Source of the DNA: J134 sp964484045
GTDB lineage: Bacteria; Pseudomonadota; Alphaproteobacteria; Sphingomonadales; Rhodothalassiaceae
Assembly (NCBI GenBank): GCA_964484045.1
Contig: CAZAEP010000007.1
Location: 1-29,848 of the forward strand
Length of the DNA: 29,848 bases
Direction: 5' to 3'
The translations under genes and the position numbers were made by a program. Shown piece by piece: positions 7,045 to 14,451 of this stretch. Positions within the stretch are counted from its first letter, which is position 1, and every line of letters begins with the position of its first letter. Below the pieces are notes generated by a model that was given only the letters and a program-made list of their open reading frames with translations, was not told the DNA's origin and did no database searches.

Positions 7045-8399
7045 GCGTGCCGCTCGTAGCCGCCGAAACTGACCCACCCGTATCCGTAGACCGGATCATG
7101 ACCGGGCACGCCGAGATCGATGGCCGCATGCTCGAGGGCCGCGACGGCCGCCGTGGCGGCCGTCGGCTCGGGGACCGGGAGCCCACGCAGGAGCCGGGCT
7201 GCGACCTCGGGGACGGCGAAGGATGTGCCCGCGACCGGTTCCAAGTGATCGGGATCCGCGGCCGCGGGCAGATTTACGCCGACGGCGGAGAACATCACTT
7301 CCGGCCCCCTCTGTGCGCCGATAAAGACCTTGCCCTCCGCATCGGTCGCGGTCACCGCGACGACGCTCGGATAGGCCGCGGGGTAGGCGACCGGGCGTGT
7401 CGGGCCCGCGTTGCCCACCGGCGCGACGACGAGAACGCCGCGTTCGGCGAGGCGCGCGAGGCTCATTTCGAGCAGCAGATTGGGCGGCCCGACGAGCGGC
7501 ATGGCGATCACCGGAACCCGCTCCTGTGCCAGCCATTCGAGAGCAGCGAGGATCATTTCCGCCGAACCCCCGGTATCGGCGTCGCCGAAGACGTCGGCGG
7601 CATAGAGATGCGCGCCGCGGGCGGCGCCGACGAACTCATCCGTCGCTCCGACGAGAAGCGAGGCCACCGCGGTGCCGTGCGCCGAGGGCGACGAGCGCTT
7701 CTCACCGGTGAAGCTCCTGATGTCGATCGCGGCGCTTTCGAGCGCCGGGTGCCCGGGGTCGACTCCGAGATCGACGAGCCCGATCGCCCCCGTCTCGAGG
7801 GGCGGCAGATCGTCCCAGGGCAGGGGCGCGGGGGATGGCGCCGTCTTCTGTTCGTTCCGCCCCGCCTCGCTGCCCGACGGGTCAAACATGTGATTGAGCT
7901 CGAGGCGCACCGCCGGAAGCTGCGCCCGCAGGGTCTCGAGCGTGTCGATGGTGTCGCGATTGCGCGGGACCTTGAGGGTGACGAGGTCGAGCCCGAGCGT
8001 CTTGAGAGGATGCCGGCGCAGGACCGTGAGGCCGAGCTTGCGCGCCGCGGCAAGGCCTTCGGCGTCGAGCCCGATGGCCAGAATCTCGCCGCGCACCACC
8101 CAAGAGCCGTCGCGGGTGACGATGAAGGCTCGCCGTGCCGCCGCGCGGCGCCTGGCGACCGATCGACCGACCCGCCTCTCGATCCAGCGACGGATCTGGG
8201 CGCGGTCGGCCTGGCGCAGGCGCTCGAGACGCGCCGCGCGCTTCATCTGCTCGAGCCGTGTTCTCAGACGGTCGGAACGCTGGCTCAGACGCTCGAGACG
8301 CTGGGCCTTGTGCAGCGGTGGCTGCGCCTGCGCCGCGGCGATCGGCAGGCCGCCGATCGTGGCGACGGCAAAGAGCGCAAGAAGCCGGGAAACGCGCAT
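7023..8399 (-). CDS. secreted S8 (subtilisin-like) serine protease
   Basis: A 458-residue exported protease. A signal peptide (residues 1-26) is followed by an Arg-rich helical region (30-90), a prodomain-like region (about 91-170), and the S8 domain with an intact triad: Asp210 in LVDLGVDPGHP, His241 in AHGTAVAS, Ser393 in AGTSFAVP. The oxyanion Asn330 (VGNAGP) is present. No C-terminal membrane anchor is seen, so it should act in the periplasm or outside. The ATG at 8399 gives the signal peptide; the longer open frame overlaps the sigma gene. It is divergent from the ECF sigma factor and shares its promoter motif. It could be a regulon target, or could act on the anti-sigma factor; the second is speculation. 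Confidence 0.92.
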   Translation of the reverse strand: MRVSRLLALFAVATIGGLPIAAAQAQPPLHKAQRLERLSQRSDRLRTRLEQMKRAARLERLRQADRAQIRRWIERRVGRSVARRRAAARRAFIVTRDGSWVVRGEILAIGLDAEGLAAARKLGLTVLRRHPLKTLGLDLVTLKVPRNRDTIDTLETLRAQLPAVRLELNHMFDPSGSEAGRNEQKTAPSPAPLPWDDLPPLETGAIGLVDLGVDPGHPALESAAIDIRSFTGEKRSSPSAHGTAVASLLVGATDEFVGAARGAHLYAADVFGDADTGGSAEMILAALEWLAQERVPVIAMPLVGPPNLLLEMSLARLAERGVLVVAPVGNAGPTRPVAYPAAYPSVVAVTATDAEGKVFIGAQRGPEVMFSAVGVNLPAAADPDHLEPVAGTSFAVPEVAARLLRGLPVPEPTAATAAVAALEHAAIDLGVPGHDPVYGYGWVSFGGYERHAQRMSKP

Positions 8400-8449
8400 C
8401 GTGCAACGGGTCCTTATGACAGGGGCGGCGCTTGTCCTGATAGTGATAC

Positions 8450-8475
8450 AACGGTTAACGGGCTGCAAATCTTCC
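8450..8475 (-). promoter_or_regulatory. ECF-type promoter (GGAAG-N17-CGTT), copy 2, for the S8 protease
   Basis: On the minus strand GGAAG (8475-8471), 17 bases, CGTT (8453-8450). The predicted RNA start is near 8443, about 45 bases before the protease ATG. Confidence 0.75.
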
Positions 8476-8497
8476 GTCGTCATGATGCGACATGGCG

Positions 8498-8523
8498 GGA
8501 AGGAATCTCCCCGCCGATCCGTT
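8498..8523 (+). promoter_or_regulatory. ECF-type promoter (GGAAG-N17-CGTT), copy 3, for the sigma/anti-sigma operon
   Basis: GGAAG (8498-8502), 17 bases, CGTT (8520-8523), with transcription expected near 8530. This rules out the upstream ATG at 8492 as the sigma start and supports the ATG at 8546. Identity with copies 1 and 2 implies autoregulation. Confidence 0.75.
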
Positions 8524-8545
8524 GTCCCAGCGAACAGAGTGCAGC

Positions 8546-9064
8546 ATGACCGATGCCTTTCGCCGCGAGCTGGTGGACCTGATTCCGCGTCTGATGCGTT
8601 TTGCCCGCGGACTGACGGGCGATGCGGCGGCAGCGGAGGATCTGGCGCATGACACGCTGGAGCGGGCCTTGGCACGGCGGGCGCAGTGGCGCGCGGGAAC
8701 GCGGCTCGATAGCTGGGTCTATCGCATTGCGCAGAATCTGTGGATCGACGGTCGGCGTCGGGCGAAAACACGGGGACCGCATGTCGATATCGACGCCGCG
8801 CACGAGATCACCGGAGTCGACGGGCACCGGGCGTTCGAAGCCCGCACGCGGCTCAAGGAGGTCGAGCGCGCGCTTGCGGCGCTCCCGGACGAACAGCGGG
8901 CGACCGTCGTGCTCGTGCATGTCGAGGGCTACTCCTATCGCGAGGCGGCGGATTTGCTTGATGTGTCGGAAGGAACCGTTGCCAGTCGCCTGGCGCGCGC
9001 GAAACCGGTGCTTGAAAGCCTGCTGCTTGATCCGGCGGAGGACATCAGGCGGGGAGAACTGTAA
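8546..9064 (+). CDS. RNA polymerase ECF-family sigma factor
   Basis: A 172-residue two-domain sigma factor. Region 2 spans about residues 5-75, with the DLAHDTLERAL segment (32-42) and SWVYRIAQNLWID (56-68) that bind the polymerase clamp and the -10 element. Region 4 spans about 105-158, with LPDEQR (113-118), GYSYREAADLL and the recognition helix SEGTVASRLARAK (141-153). There is no extra C-terminal domain. The downstream gene overlaps by one base (TAATG) and encodes its probable anti-sigma factor. The promoter in front matches two others in the window, so it probably reads its own gene. It lacks the PhyR/NepR neighbours of the alphaproteobacterial general stress factor EcfG, although the motif is close to the EcfG consensus GGAAC-N16/17-CGTT. 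Confidence 0.93.
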   Translation: MTDAFRRELVDLIPRLMRFARGLTGDAAAAEDLAHDTLERALARRAQWRAGTRLDSWVYRIAQNLWIDGRRRAKTRGPHVDIDAAHEITGVDGHRAFEARTRLKEVERALAALPDEQRATVVLVHVEGYSYREAADLLDVSEGTVASRLARAKPVLESLLLDPAEDIRRGEL

Positions 9065-9807
9065 TGCGGATTGCGGATGAGATGATCGTCGCCTTTGTCG
9101 ACGGCGAACTCGACGACGACGCCCGGCAGTGCGTGGAGGCCGCGGCAGCCGCCGATCACGAGGTCGCGGCGCGGATCGCACGCTATCGCGCCGTACGCGA
9201 AAAGCTTGTCGACGCCTTCGCGCCGCTTGCCGAAGCCCCGGCGCCTGCGCGCCTGCGGCGCCTCGTCGAGGGATCGGGGGGGACCGGTGTGCTCGATTTC
9301 CGGGCGGCTCACGCCGGCAGGGCCGCCGCCCGTGTCGGCTGGTCGGGGATTGCCCGCTGGGGCACGGCGCTGGCGGCGAGCCTGCTTCTGGGACTCATGA
9401 TCGGGCGGCTGGGCGATGTGCCGGGCGGCATCGCGCTGCCGGGGAACGACGGCGTCGTTCTCGCTGCCGGCGATCTTGCCGAGAGTCTCGAGCGCGATCT
9501 TGCGGGGAATGGCGGCGCGACGCGCGTCCTCCTGAGCTTCAGGGCCCGTGACGGGCGCATCTGCCGGGTCTTCGAGCAGGGGCGCAGGACGGTGGAGAGC
9601 GGCATCGCCTGCCGCCGCGGCGATCGCTGGCAACTTCTGGCTCTTGCGCCGACCTCCGCGGACGGGCCGGAAGCGAGCGATCGCTTCCGTCCCGCCGGCG
9701 CACGACCCCTGCCGCAAGCGATCGAAGAGACGATCGCCGGTCTCATCGTCGGCGACCCCCTGGGCGCCGACGCGGAGAGAGAAGCGCGCGCGAGAGGCTG
9801 GCGCTAG
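9064..9807 (+). CDS. membrane anti-sigma factor
   Basis: A 247-residue single-pass protein. The N-terminal 50 residues (ADEMIVAFVDGELDDDARQCVEAA) resemble the helical anti-sigma domain of the RsiW/ChrR-like group. The zinc motif HxxxCxxC is absent, with only Cys23 nearby. A transmembrane segment lies at about residues 98-117 (RWGTALAASLLLGLMIGR), followed by a periplasmic domain of about 130 residues with two cysteines (near 168 and 185). Its start overlaps the sigma stop by one base, which favours balanced synthesis. It would hold the sigma factor at the inner membrane until a periplasmic signal arrives. Whether release is by proteolysis is not shown. Confidence 0.85.
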   Translation: MRIADEMIVAFVDGELDDDARQCVEAAAAADHEVAARIARYRAVREKLVDAFAPLAEAPAPARLRRLVEGSGGTGVLDFRAAHAGRAAARVGWSGIARWGTALAASLLLGLMIGRLGDVPGGIALPGNDGVVLAAGDLAESLERDLAGNGGATRVLLSFRARDGRICRVFEQGRRTVESGIACRRGDRWQLLALAPTSADGPEASDRFRPAGARPLPQAIEETIAGLIVGDPLGADAEREARARGWR

Positions 9808-9834
9808 AAATTCGCGCGTCGTCCGGGAAAAGAT

Positions 9835-9864
9835 ATTGCGTCGCCGGAGCGTGATACGCAATAA
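9835..9864 (+). promoter_or_regulatory. proB promoter region with ATTGCGT/ACGCAAT inverted repeat
   Basis: An inverted repeat, ATTGCGT (9835-9841) and ACGCAAT (9856-9862), overlaps a weak sigma70 pattern, TTGCGT (9836-9841), 17 bases, CAATAA (9859-9864). The start would fall at or next to the proB ATG at 9873, which has no evident ribosome site. The segment from 9841 resembles bases 2718-2749. Confidence 0.4.
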
Positions 9865-9872
9865 AGCGCGGC

Positions 9873-11033
9873 ATGAGCGCGCAAGGAAAAGCACTGGAAC
9901 CGGGCGTCACGAAGACGGCGCGGCGCATCGTCGTCAAGGTGGGCTCGTCGCTGCTGGTGACGCGCGGCCGCTTGCGTCGGCGCTGGCTCGCGGCGCTCGC
10001 CGCGGACATCGCGCGGCTGGCAGCGGACGGGCGGCAGCTTGTCATCGTGAGCTCCGGCGCGGTCGGGCTCGGGCGACAAGCGATCGGCAATCCGTCGCGT
10101 CTGCCCGAGCGGCAGGCCGCCGCGGCGGTGGGGCAGGTGCGGCTGGCCGACGCCTACCGCCGCGCACTCGCGCGTGCCGGGCTCGCGACCGCGCAGATCC
10201 TGCTTACCCCCGGCGATACCGAGCATCGTCGGCGGCATCTCAATGCGCGGGCGACTCTGGGTGCGCTTCTGGAGCGCGGCGTCGTGCCGGTGATCAACGA
10301 GAACGACACGGTGGCGACCGAGGAGCTCAAATTCGGCGACAATGACCGTCTGGCCGCCCGCGTGGCGCAGCTCGTGAGCGCCGATCTTCTGGTTCTGCTC
10401 TCCGATGTCGACGGGCTCTACGACCGGGATCCGCGCCGATTCGCCGATGCGCGCCATGTTGCGGAAGTACATGTCATCGACAGGGCGATCGAAAGGATGG
10501 CCGCGGGCGCGGGCAGTGCGCTCGGCACCGGCGGCATGGCGGCCAAGCTGGCCGCGGCGCGCATCGCGCTTGCGGCGGGGACGCACATGGCGATCACCAA
10601 TGGCACCATGCCGGGCGCGCTCGGGGCCTTCTTCGCCGGCGCGCAGGCGACCTGGTTCCGCCCCGCGCTGGCGCCGCTCACCGCGCGCAAGGCGTGGATC
10701 GCAGCCACCGTGGCGCCCCGGGGGAGCGTGGCGCTCGATGCCGGCGCGCTCGACGCCGTGGAACGGGGGCGCAGCCTGCTCGCGGTCGGCGTCACCGGCA
10801 TCGATGGACGTTTCGAGCGCGGCGACGCGGTGCGACTCCTGGCGCCGGACGGCGCGATGGTGGGAATCGGGCTGGTCAATTACGACGCCCGCGAGGCGGC
10901 CCGCATCGCCGGGCACCGCAGCGATCGCATCGCGGAGCTGATCGGCTATGACGGGCCCGATGCGCTGATCCATCGCGACAATCTCGTTCTTCATCCGCAG
11001 GTGACGCCGGCACGGGCGGAGGCGGGCTCATGA
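9873..11033 (+). CDS. proB: glutamate 5-kinase
   Basis: A 386-residue kinase that phosphorylates the gamma-carboxylate of glutamate, the first step of proline synthesis. The amino-acid kinase domain (about 15-270) starts with RIVVKVGSSLLV, includes VIVSSGAVGLGR, the glutamate-binding VINENDTVATEE...FGDNDRLAA segment, and LLSDVDGLYDRDP. A C-terminal PUA domain (about 290-370) is present, so it is the full-length E. coli-like form in which proline feedback is expected. The stop overlaps the proA start (ATGA), so the two are translated together and the unstable gamma-glutamyl phosphate can be handed on. The start has no Shine-Dalgarno sequence; the promoter candidate suggests a leaderless message. 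Confidence 0.96.
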   Translation: MSAQGKALEPGVTKTARRIVVKVGSSLLVTRGRLRRRWLAALAADIARLAADGRQLVIVSSGAVGLGRQAIGNPSRLPERQAAAAVGQVRLADAYRRALARAGLATAQILLTPGDTEHRRRHLNARATLGALLERGVVPVINENDTVATEELKFGDNDRLAARVAQLVSADLLVLLSDVDGLYDRDPRRFADARHVAEVHVIDRAIERMAAGAGSALGTGGMAAKLAAARIALAAGTHMAITNGTMPGALGAFFAGAQATWFRPALAPLTARKAWIAATVAPRGSVALDAGALDAVERGRSLLAVGVTGIDGRFERGDAVRLLAPDGAMVGIGLVNYDAREAARIAGHRSDRIAELIGYDGPDALIHRDNLVLHPQVTPARAEAGS

Positions 11034-12289
11034 GGGACGGGTCCCTGCAGGAGCGGATGGAGGCGCTCGGCCGCGCCGCGCGTGCGGCGCAACGGCGCCT
11101 GACGACAAGTGATCACGCGGCGCGACAGGCGGCGCTCCGGGCGGCGGCGCGAAATCTGCGTGGATGCGAGGCCGAACTTCTGCGTGCCAACGACGCCGAT
11201 CTCGAGGCGGCGCGGGACCGTCCCGCCGCCTTCTGCGATCGCCTGGCGCTCGACCCCGTGCGTATCGCGGCAATGGCCGACGGGCTCGAGGCGATCGCGG
11301 CGCGTCCCGATCCTCTGGGCGTCGTCGATCAGGCCTGGACCCGGGACAATGGTCTCGTCTTCGAACGGGTGCGTGTGCCGCTCGGCGTTGTCGCCGTTAT
11401 CTTCGAAAGCCGGCCCAATGTTGCCGCCGACGCCGCGGGGTTGTGCCTCAAGGCCGGCAATGCGGTGATCCTGCGCGGCGGCAGCGAGAGCCGGCGTTCG
11501 GTTTCCGTCATCCTCGATGCCGTGCGCGCCGGACTCGCCGAGGCCGGCCTGCCGGTCGATGCGGTGCAGCCGGTGCCGACGCAGGATCGGGCCGCGGTCG
11601 GTCACCTGCTCGCCATGACCGAGCACGTCGATCTTCTGATCCCACGTGGCGGACGCTCGCTGGTCGCGCGTGTCGAGGCGGAAAGCCGGGTGCCGGTGCT
11701 CGGGCATCTGATGGGCATCAATCACTGCTATGTGCATGAAGCCGCCGACCTCGAGACCGCGACGCGCGTCGTGGTCAATGCCAAGATGCGTCGGCCCGGC
11801 ATCTGCGGCGCCACCGAGACCCTGCTCATCGACCGGTCGGTGGCCCCGACGCATCTGCCGCCGATCGCGCAGGCGCTTGCAGCGGCCGGCTGCCGGCTGC
11901 GCGGCGATGCGGCGGCGCGGGAGATCGTGCCGGCGATGGAAGCGGCCGCGGAAGGAGACTGGGACACCGAATGGCTCGATGCCGTGATCGCGGTCCGCGT
12001 CGTCGACGGCATCGACGCCGCGCTCGCGCATATTGCGGCGCACGGCACCGGCCACACGGAGGCGATCCTCACCGAGGATACGCGGACCGCCGAGCGGTTT
12101 CTGCACGAGGTCGATGCGGCGATCGTGATGCACAATGCCTCGACGCAGTTCGCCGACGGCGGCGAGTTCGGCTTCGGGGCCGAGATCGGTATCGCCACCG
12201 GTCGCCTTCACGCCCGCGGTCCGGTCGGGGCGGAGCATCTGACGAGCTACAAATACCGTGTCCGGGGGCAGGGCCATGTGCGGCCTTGA
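11030..12289 (+). CDS. proA: gamma-glutamyl phosphate reductase
   Basis: A 419-residue NADPH-dependent enzyme of the aldehyde dehydrogenase superfamily that reduces gamma-glutamyl phosphate to glutamate semialdehyde. The catalytic cysteine is Cys259 in RRPGICGATETLL. The PLGVVAVIFESRPNV segment, LIPRGGRSL, and the C-terminal TGHTEAI...FADGGEFGFGAEIGI region are typical of ProA. Length is normal for the family. It overlaps proB by four bases and lies 24 bases before the aminotransferase gene, so a three-gene transcript is likely. No proC is seen in the window. Confidence 0.97.
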   Translation: MRDGSLQERMEALGRAARAAQRRLTTSDHAARQAALRAAARNLRGCEAELLRANDADLEAARDRPAAFCDRLALDPVRIAAMADGLEAIAARPDPLGVVDQAWTRDNGLVFERVRVPLGVVAVIFESRPNVAADAAGLCLKAGNAVILRGGSESRRSVSVILDAVRAGLAEAGLPVDAVQPVPTQDRAAVGHLLAMTEHVDLLIPRGGRSLVARVEAESRVPVLGHLMGINHCYVHEAADLETATRVVVNAKMRRPGICGATETLLIDRSVAPTHLPPIAQALAAAGCRLRGDAAAREIVPAMEAAAEGDWDTEWLDAVIAVRVVDGIDAALAHIAAHGTGHTEAILTEDTRTAERFLHEVDAAIVMHNASTQFADGGEFGFGAEIGIATGRLHARGPVGAEHLTSYKYRVRGQGHVRP

Positions 12290-12313
12290 GCGGCGCGGAG
12301 GGGGAGGACGGAC

Positions 12314-13507
12314 ATGACCTCCGAATTCTACCGCATGCGTCGCCTGCCGCCTTATGTCTTCGCCGAGGTCAATGCGATGAAGGCGGCGGCCCGTGCGCGC
12401 GGCGAGGACGTGATCGATTTCGGCATGGGCAATCCCGACCTGCCCACCCCGCCGCACATCGTCGAGAAACTGCGCGAGACGGTGAAGGACCCGAAGACGC
12501 ATCGCTATTCGGCCTCGCGCGGCATTCCGGGGCTTCGGCGGGCGCTCGCCGCCTACTACGCGCGGCGCTTCGGGATCGAGATCGACCCCGAGCGCGAAGC
12601 GATCGTCACATTGGGCTCGAAGGAGGGGCTCGCCAATCTGGCGCAGGCGATCACCGCGCCGGGGGACGTCATCCTGTGTCCCAATCCGAGCTATCCCATC
12701 CATGCCTTCGGCTTCACCATCGCCGGCGCAGGCGTGCGCAATGTGCCGCTGCTGCCGGTCGATCGTTTCATCGGTGAGCTCGAGAAGGCGTACCGCCATT
12801 CGGTGCCGCCGCCCTCGGCGCTGATCCTCAATTTTCCCTCGAACCCGACGGCGGCCGTGGTCGATCGCGATTTCTACGGCGAGATCGTCGAATTCGCGCG
12901 CGCCCGCGGGCTCTACATCCTCTCCGATCTCGCCTATGCGGAGATCTATTTCAACGACACGCCGCCGCCCTCGATCCTCGAGATCCCCGGGGCCAAGGAG
13001 GTGGCCGTCGAGTTCACCTCGATGTCCAAGACCTATTCGATGGCCGGCTGGCGGATCGGTTTCGCGGCCGGCAATCGCGACCTCATCGCGGCCTTGGCGC
13101 GGGTCAAGTCCTATCTCGATTACGGTGCGTTCACGCCGGTGCAGGTGGCCGCCGTGGCGGCGCTCAACGGGCCGCAGCACTGCGTCACGCTGCACCGCGA
13201 GACCTATCGCGGCCGCCGCGACGTGCTGGTCCGCGCCTTCGCCCGCGCCGGCTGGGAGATCCCGCCGCCGCCGGCGACCATGTTCGCCTGGGCGCCGATT
13301 CCCGAAGACTATCGCGCCATGGGCTCGGTGGCCTTCGCCAAGATGCTTCTCGAGGAAGCGAAGGTGGCGGTGAGTCCCGGTCTCGGCTTCGGCGAACATG
13401 GCGATGATCATGTGCGCATCGCGCTGGTCGAGAACGAGCACCGCATCCGTCAGGCGGCACGGAATCTGAAGCGGCTGTTCGACAAGGGCCCGCCGGGCGC
13501 GGGATGA
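12314..13507 (+). CDS. alaC: class I aminotransferase, AlaC-like
   Basis: A 397-residue fold-type I PLP enzyme. The N-terminal MRRLPPYVFAEVNAMK, GMGNPDLPTPPHIVEKL, SASRGIPGLRRALA, GSKEGLANL and NPSYPIHAFGF blocks closely follow E. coli AlaC, a glutamate-pyruvate (alanine) aminotransferase. The PLP lysine is Lys239 in TSMSKTYSMAGWRIGF. Alphaproteobacterial relatives are often labelled LL-diaminopimelate aminotransferase, but that label is not supported by any residue I can see, so alanine/other amino acid transamination is the safer statement. It has a good purine-rich ribosome site (GGAGGGGGAGGA) and probably continues the proBA transcript. After its stop the sigma-54 region begins. Confidence 0.85.
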   Translation: MTSEFYRMRRLPPYVFAEVNAMKAAARARGEDVIDFGMGNPDLPTPPHIVEKLRETVKDPKTHRYSASRGIPGLRRALAAYYARRFGIEIDPEREAIVTLGSKEGLANLAQAITAPGDVILCPNPSYPIHAFGFTIAGAGVRNVPLLPVDRFIGELEKAYRHSVPPPSALILNFPSNPTAAVVDRDFYGEIVEFARARGLYILSDLAYAEIYFNDTPPPSILEIPGAKEVAVEFTSMSKTYSMAGWRIGFAAGNRDLIAALARVKSYLDYGAFTPVQVAAVAALNGPQHCVTLHRETYRGRRDVLVRAFARAGWEIPPPPATMFAWAPIPEDYRAMGSVAFAKMLLEEAKVAVSPGLGFGEHGDDHVRIALVENEHRIRQAARNLKRLFDKGPPGAG

Positions 13508-13522
13508 GGACGCCGCCAGGGA

Positions 13523-13581
13523 CTGTCCCACTCTGAGACAGGATGTGCCGTTCTTGCCGGTACATGTCGCACCGACGGACA
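13523..13581 (+). promoter_or_regulatory. two TGTC-N9-GACA dyads, likely enhancer-binding-protein sites
   Basis: Site A is TGTC-N9-GACA at 13523-13539 (extended to CTGTCCCA/TGAGACAG). Site B is TGTC-N9-GACA at 13565-13581. Their centres are 42 bases apart, four helical turns, and lie about 155 and 113 bases upstream of the predicted sigma-54 start. This is the normal placement for activator sites of sigma-54 promoters. NifA sites (TGT-N10-ACA) differ by one base in spacing. Confidence 0.65.
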
Positions 13582-13659
13582 CCCGTCCGGGGCACGCAGG
13601 ACCGCCCGAATCCGCCGTTCTCCGCAGAATTCCGGGGATTCCCGTCGCCTTGCGCGGCC

Positions 13660-13675
13660 TGGTACGGAGCTTGCA
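13660..13675 (+). promoter_or_regulatory. sigma-54 (RpoN) promoter
   Basis: TGGTACG-N4-TTGCA (13660-13675) matches the consensus TGGYACR-N4-TTGCW fully: GG at 13661-13662, ten bases, GC at 13673-13674. Transcription should begin near 13686 and read into the small membrane protein. Confidence 0.82.
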
Positions 13676-13752
13676 AGTGCAAGGTCCGAAAGGAGCGCCA
13701 TGGACCCTGCGCGCCGCAGGAGGTCAACGGGGGTCGCGAGAGGAGAAGACCC

Positions 13753-13863
13753 ATGTTTCGAGCCCAGGAAGCCACCGGACCGGCCATTGCACTCTTCGGT
13801 CTCTGGAGTGCCAGCTACGGCGCGCTGGTCGTCGCGCTGATCTGGATCGGCCTGTCGCTCTGA
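13753..13863 (+). CDS. 36-residue single-pass membrane microprotein
   Basis: A short frame with a purine-rich ribosome site (GAGAGGAGAAG) five bases before its ATG. The product has a polar N-terminus (MFRAQEATG) and then an almost unbroken hydrophobic stretch with one tyrosine and two tryptophans (PAIALFGLWSASYGALVV and onward), long enough for one or a tight pair of membrane passes. I recognise no family. It is the first plausible product of the sigma-54 transcript. A competing frame starts at 13700 with AAAGGAG in front and would give a 46-residue Arg-rich product, but that looks like an off-frame shadow. The stop (13861-13863) abuts the end of the convergent recX gene with no gap. Confidence 0.55.
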   Translation: MFRAQEATGPAIALFGLWSASYGALVVALIWIGLSL

Positions 13864-14451
13864 TCATTCCGCATCATTGTCGGGAAGCGCCAGCGGGGCG
13901 TCGGTCCCGATCTCGAGCGCATCTCCGTCCGCGGCGTCCACGATCATCCTGGCGAGGCCGTAGGCGAAGCCGGCACGCATCATGGCGGCGATCTCGCGCC
14001 GTCGCCGCGCGGCATCGAGCGGTCGTGTGCGATAGGGGCCGAAGCGGCGGCGGCGGGCGAAATTGAGCGCCGCCATGTGCGCCGTCATCTCATCCCCGCC
14101 GGTTTCCTCGGCGAGCGCTGCGAGGGCGGCTTCGATATCGGCCTTGCCGATTCCGCGCGCGCGCAGCCACTGGGCCACATGACCGGGTGGCCGGCCGCGG
14201 CGCAGCAGGGAGCGCGCTTTCATCTCGGCATAGCGGCGGTCGTCGAGAAGGCCGAGGCGCACGCATTTTTCCTCGATGGCGGCGATCCACGCCCGCTGCG
14301 CGGGGCTCGGCGGCCCCCTGTCCGGACTGGCGCGCCGGAGTTTCCGCTCGAGCACCTCGCGAAAACGGGCCCGGCTGGCGGCAAAGCGCTGCAGATAGTG
14401 ATAGGCGGCGCGTTCCAGACGCTCGGGTGTCATCTCTCGTGGACGGCTCAT
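13864..14451 (-). CDS. recX: regulatory protein RecX
   Basis: A 195-residue helical protein of the RecX family, which binds RecA filaments and modulates recombination and SOS induction. Family features are the N-terminal ALxYLxRF-like segment (AAYHYLQRFAASRARFREVLERKL), then LGLLDDRRYAEMKARSLLRRGRPPGHVAQWLRARGI, and the repeated three-helix units. The C-terminal region is Arg-rich. The start at 14451 gives the usual length; the open frame continues upstream without family sequence. recA is not adjacent here, unlike in many gammaproteobacteria, which is common in alphaproteobacteria. It is convergent with the sigma-54-driven microprotein. Confidence 0.85.
   Translation of the reverse strand: MSRPREMTPERLERAAYHYLQRFAASRARFREVLERKLRRASPDRGPPSPAQRAWIAAIEEKCVRLGLLDDRRYAEMKARSLLRRGRPPGHVAQWLRARGIGKADIEAALAALAEETGGDEMTAHMAALNFARRRRFGPYRTRPLDAARRRREIAAMMRAGFAYGLARMIVDAADGDALEIGTDAPLALPDNDAE

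Noticed and set aside
12314..13507. LL-diaminopimelate aminotransferase
   Set aside because: Block-by-block resemblance to E. coli AlaC is stronger than to DapL, and no lysine-pathway gene lies nearby.
13523..13581. NifA upstream activator sites
   Set aside because: NifA sites are TGT-N10-ACA; here the spacing is TGT-N11-ACA in both copies, and there are no nitrogen-fixation genes in the window.
10991..13582. Open frame of 863 codons on the minus strand
   Set aside because: It lies antisense to proA and alaC, which have full family motifs. Its translation is Arg/His/Gly/Asp-rich without recognisable domains, as expected from the third-position GC bias.
13700..13840. 46-codon frame with a good AAAGGAG site after the sigma-54 promoter
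   Set aside because: The product is Arg/Pro-rich and without pattern, and it overlaps the more protein-like membrane frame at 13753. It could still act as a short upstream frame, so I mention it only as an alternative.
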